Source: Polytrichum commune (taxonomy: Eukaryota > Streptophyta > Polytrichopsida > Polytrichales > Polytrichaceae). Taken from it: a DNA stretch of 60,000 nt. The position numbers and the translations under genes were made by a program. The notes below the pieces were generated by a model, which was given only the letters and a program-made list of their open reading frames with translations, had not been told where the DNA came from and made no database searches. Shown here in pieces: positions 57,201 to 60,000 of the stretch. Numbering within the stretch: position 1 is the first letter of the stretch; each line of letters begins with the position of its first letter. The stretch covers positions 14,820,001-14,880,000 of the forward strand of contig OX485804.1 in the NCBI GenBank assembly GCA_950295325.1. Reading direction: 5' to 3'.

Positions 57201-60000
57201 TATTGGGCTCCTTGCAAGGAACAGGTGGGTACTGTTTTCCTTCATGGGGCAGGTGTGTGTTGTATGCTCCTGTCAAGAGAAAGAGGAGGAGGGTTTTAAA
57301 TTTGCCTTCAGCTCGCATTTAGTGTGAGTGTTTCTTACAGGAAAGAGGATAAGCTTTTGTACCCCATGGCGATCAGTGCGACCCCGGAAGAAGAGTAATG
57401 TCTTGCGTAAAGGCAAAGAAGTAGCCAAGCAGTCTGGATCACAGTGGTCCACATTGGCGACGTAGGGCATGACCACATCCTTTTCAAGAGAAACCTCCCC
57501 TGTTTTGTACCTTATAAGTTGTCGCAACCAACATCGTCATCACATTATTGGAAGAGTTCAATTATACAATACCAGAAAGTTGCAAAGTGATTTCAAATGT
57601 GCCACAGATGCTAGACTGAAGAGGCTTAAGCTATAGATTGAAATCTTGACGGCTTCTGTCTTCAGTTCAACAGTTTGCATATTGCGGTGAGTATAGAGTT
57701 ATATTTCAGAGGTGGGGGGCTTAAATCCAAGGCCTTAACCCGGATCCCATGGGAACTCCAAAGTTGAGCCACCTAGGCTCGGAACAGTGCTCGGATGGGT
57801 GACGTTCTTAGCACTTGACTTCCGGTGCACCCAATAACTATGGTCCACCCAATCATAGGAGGGGTATCCAGGTGAACTGAATATATTGAACCAACCATGT
57901 GGGAACTTAGGGGCATGCCCTTGGGAGAGATTAGGTGTAGGCCAGCTTGTTCGAGCCCGCTCAAGTGTTCACCTTTGAAAGGCGGCTATATTCTTCAAGG
58001 TCCCTCTAATTCACATGCTCTCTGTTTTGGAATCATACAGAATTAGACTACTTGAAATTGAAGCAACACCATTATTCATGTTGGTGGCAACACCAGAGTT
58101 CTCTCCCTTACATTCGGAAGTGATGCAAAATTGTATTGAACATCAGCTACATAGTAGCTCAGAATTTGAAGGGAAATGTGAGGGAGTACCAGTTGCCAGA
58201 GGAGTCAAGATCAGGCAACAGCCAGATTGCAGACTTCAGAAACCGACGGTGAGATTTTAAGGACCAGGGGTGGTGGACTGCGAGCACATGGTCCCGTCCT
58301 CCCGATAATTTCCATGCTGCCTGCCCTGTTATCCATTTGACGGCCTCCTGCTTTCAATAAAATGGAATGAAATGAAATTGATTTGAAAGTTCAGGAAGCC
58401 AAAAAGCTTCTGGGACTAAAGTAAATCAGGTGGAGTCAGAAATGCTACATCCCTAGAGTAACGGAGAGCAGCGGCTTTTGTTAGATAATGGGTAACCGCT
58501 TCAGGAGCTCAACAATAACCAATATATCCAAAATTGAAGGTAGGGTTTTAGGGTTTAAGGTTTCCAGGCATTTGTTGCTGGGGCGGGAGACATTAGAGCA
58601 ACTCCTACGGCCACTGTCAAATGATTCTCTCAATAATGGGCTTTCATAGTTTTTTGAGCCAGTGTTGCATGCTCCTCCCATACACAAAGTCCATATATAT
58701 ATATGGAAAGAGAGAGAGAGAGAGAATCCTCTGAAGTCCTTGATCCTCATTTTTTTGAGGGTAATATATGATTTGGAGGGTTTCCTTTCTCTCAGAAATC
58801 GGTGGGCATAATAATTTGGAACACATTTCGGATGGGATGAGTTATGAGGATCCGGTCTTTACCCCGAAAAGCCCCTGAAAGCCGAGATGATGGTTGAGAT
58901 CATTTTTCAGTGACCATCGGAATTGCTCTTACCTGGACGATTGTTCATCTCTTTAATCCTAAAATATACGGACAGATGCATCTATCACATGCCTTGTCCA
59001 TGAATCCAAAGATTGAATTTCGTAACATCATGGAATGTCAGAGAGGCACTAGAATAACAATGGATGAGATGATTGCAGGCATGTGTTTTACTTGTCAAAG
59101 TAGTCCACATTATCTACTTAGAAGAATCACATTGACAATCATTCATTCCAACTTTCTGTGATGCATACCAGAAGTTTCAATCCCCTTGAGGTATCTTATT
59201 TGGAAATGCTTGGCAGAATATCATTGACGTACCCGATACAGCACTCTACTTTGGGGTCTGCTGAAAAGAAAGAAAGGGATGGTGGAGAAGAAGGGGATGT
59301 AGAACACATCAGCTTGAGCTTGATCTTTCACTCGTCGCACAGATTTTATTAGACGCTCATTCGCAGGTGCCATCAAGTCTGAATACAGCCAAAAATCTAC
59401 AGAATGCTGCAAATTCACAATGACACCAATGCCCAACCCCAGTCCTACACGAAATCATTGCCTTTCCTCACAAGAAATTCAAGTCAATTCTGACAAGTTG
59501 CGGCCCCAAGTGACCAGGACATATTTTTGCTTGCATCACATATAATGCTGATCTCTTCTGAATAATTGATACAGAAAGAAGACAAGACACATTGATTTTG
59601 TGTTTTGGAAGCACTCAAAGGAAGCTTAATATCACCTGTTCTATGAGCCGACGCACAGGGCTTCCATTTGAGGTCAAATTCGCGGTATTCGCGAGGGAGT
59701 TCTCAAACAACCAGAGCAAGTCTGTTGTGAACTTGGCAGGCATCTCATGCACATACACATTCAAAGGTGATGAACTCACCGCCGCTGTGACGCTGATTTG
59801 ATCTCTTGCTCTCCTCCTGGACCTGTCTAATTTCTGGACGTCGCTCGCACTCGCGAAGGCGCGCGAATAATCTACAGAAGATTTCTTATAATGACCCTCC
59901 TCCAAATTGGGGTTCGTCCGCAGAAACCGATGGAGGGAGATCAGGAACGAGTACTGAGGATTCTGAATTGGTAAATTTAGGCGAGAGGTGACGTGGATGT
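54288..60000 (-). CDS. GT47 exostosin-family glycosyltransferase (5' end outside window)
   Basis: Golgi type II enzymes of CAZy GT47 add sugars to plant cell-wall polysaccharides; acceptor and donor cannot be read from this sequence. Nine exons on the minus strand: 60000-59636 (partial), 59406-59233, 58347-58190, 57510-57363, 56580-56462, 56240-56102, 55517-55407, 54799-54731 and 54410-54288. All junctions are GT-AG and in phase, giving about 467 residues in the window. In order one reads [159 protein letters not shown] and [10 protein letters not shown]. This is an intact exostosin domain. The last exon ends in a Cys-rich tail. The frame stays open with no ATG to the window edge, so the start and membrane anchor lie beyond 60000 or in an earlier exon. 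Confidence 0.92.
57706..57986 (+). mobile_element. 5S-rRNA-like insertion (SINE3- or Cassandra-type) in GT47 intron 3
   Basis: Plus-strand 57737-57832 resembles plant 5S rRNA. CCGGATCCCAT is followed by GAACTCC, AGTTGAGC, CT-GG, then GTGCTCGGATGGGTGAC, in the order and spacing of the 5S A box, intermediate element and C box. The rest of the unit is unrelated to 5S. TATATT occurs as a direct repeat at 57700-57705 and 57987-57992, possibly the target duplication. The mosaic fits a 5S-derived SINE or the LTR of a Cassandra-type TRIM; a worn 5S pseudogene is the alternative. It runs opposite to the host gene. Confidence 0.65.
58596..58928. mobile_element. MITE in GT47 intron 2 (Tourist-like, copy 2)
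   Basis: Ends are GAGCAACTCCTACGGCCACT and, reverse-complemented, GAGCAATTCCGATGGTCACT. Direct TTA repeats flank it at 58593-58595 and 58929-58931. At 333 bp it is related to the element in ICME intron 8. A TTA target duplication points to the PIF/Harbinger group, though the end sequence is not the classic Tourist one. It contains a (GA)n run near 58710. Confidence 0.75.
58696..58728. repeat. (TA)n-(GA)n microsatellite
   Basis: TATATATATATGG followed by AAAGAGAGAGAGAGAGAGA, inside MITE copy 2. Confidence 0.8.

Noticed and set aside
58910-59161. 83-codon plus-strand frame
   Set aside because: Lies in GT47 intron 2, overlapping the MITE end; no domain recognised.
59221-59905. Two separate short minus-strand genes
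   Set aside because: They join in phase with downstream exons into one GT47 gene.

Overview
The window is nuclear DNA from a land plant. Three genes with plant-type structure (GT-AG introns, recognisable plant protein families) sit in a sea of decayed transposable elements, with no operons and no bacterial signals. The Ty3/gypsy-dominated repeat load and the Tigger/pogo-type fragments make me lean towards a non-flowering seed plant (gymnosperm), but that is a weak inference and I cannot name a species.

Layout. 1-3.8 kb: degraded gag-protease part of one Ty3/gypsy element with no reverse transcriptase. 3.8-7.9 kb: non-coding, with a small TIR element (5839-6314) and a possible tRNA-derived SINE (about 7500-7720). 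8.8-15.9 kb (+): a complete 12-exon gene for isoprenylcysteine methylesterase (493 aa), with a MITE in intron 8. 18-25.4 kb: an array of an unnamed ~0.9-kb non-coding repeat; one unit is split by two solo LTRs with target-site duplications. 26.5-27.8 kb: a gag fragment. 28.9-37.4 kb: a second Ty3/gypsy element with both LTRs, broken gag/pro/RT/RNase H/integrase and a 1.25-kb solo LTR inserted in it. 38.2-39.6 kb: remnant of a SWIM-like ORF. 40.5-43.7 kb: a solo LTR with another solo LTR nested inside it, both with exact 5-bp target duplications. 45.4-48.0 kb: a foldback structure with two 621-bp arms that look identical, whose loop carries a TAA-flanked MITE. 48.2-49.3 kb: deleted Tigger/pogo transposase. 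50.8-53.9 kb: an intronless LURP-one-related (Tubby-C-like) gene (+) preceded by tandem repeats that run up to its start codon. 54.3-60 kb (-): a GT47 exostosin-family glycosyltransferase gene, nine exons visible, 5' end outside the window, with a MITE and a 5S-rRNA-like insertion in introns.

The three host genes do not form a pathway: one is a membrane-bound esterase acting on prenylated-protein methyl esters, one is a lipid/defence-associated beta-barrel family protein of unknown role, and one is a Golgi cell-wall glycosyltransferase. The last two are convergent, with stop codons about 420 bp apart. All exon joins for the two spliced genes were built by hand from GT/AG sites, phase and family similarity; no alignment was run.
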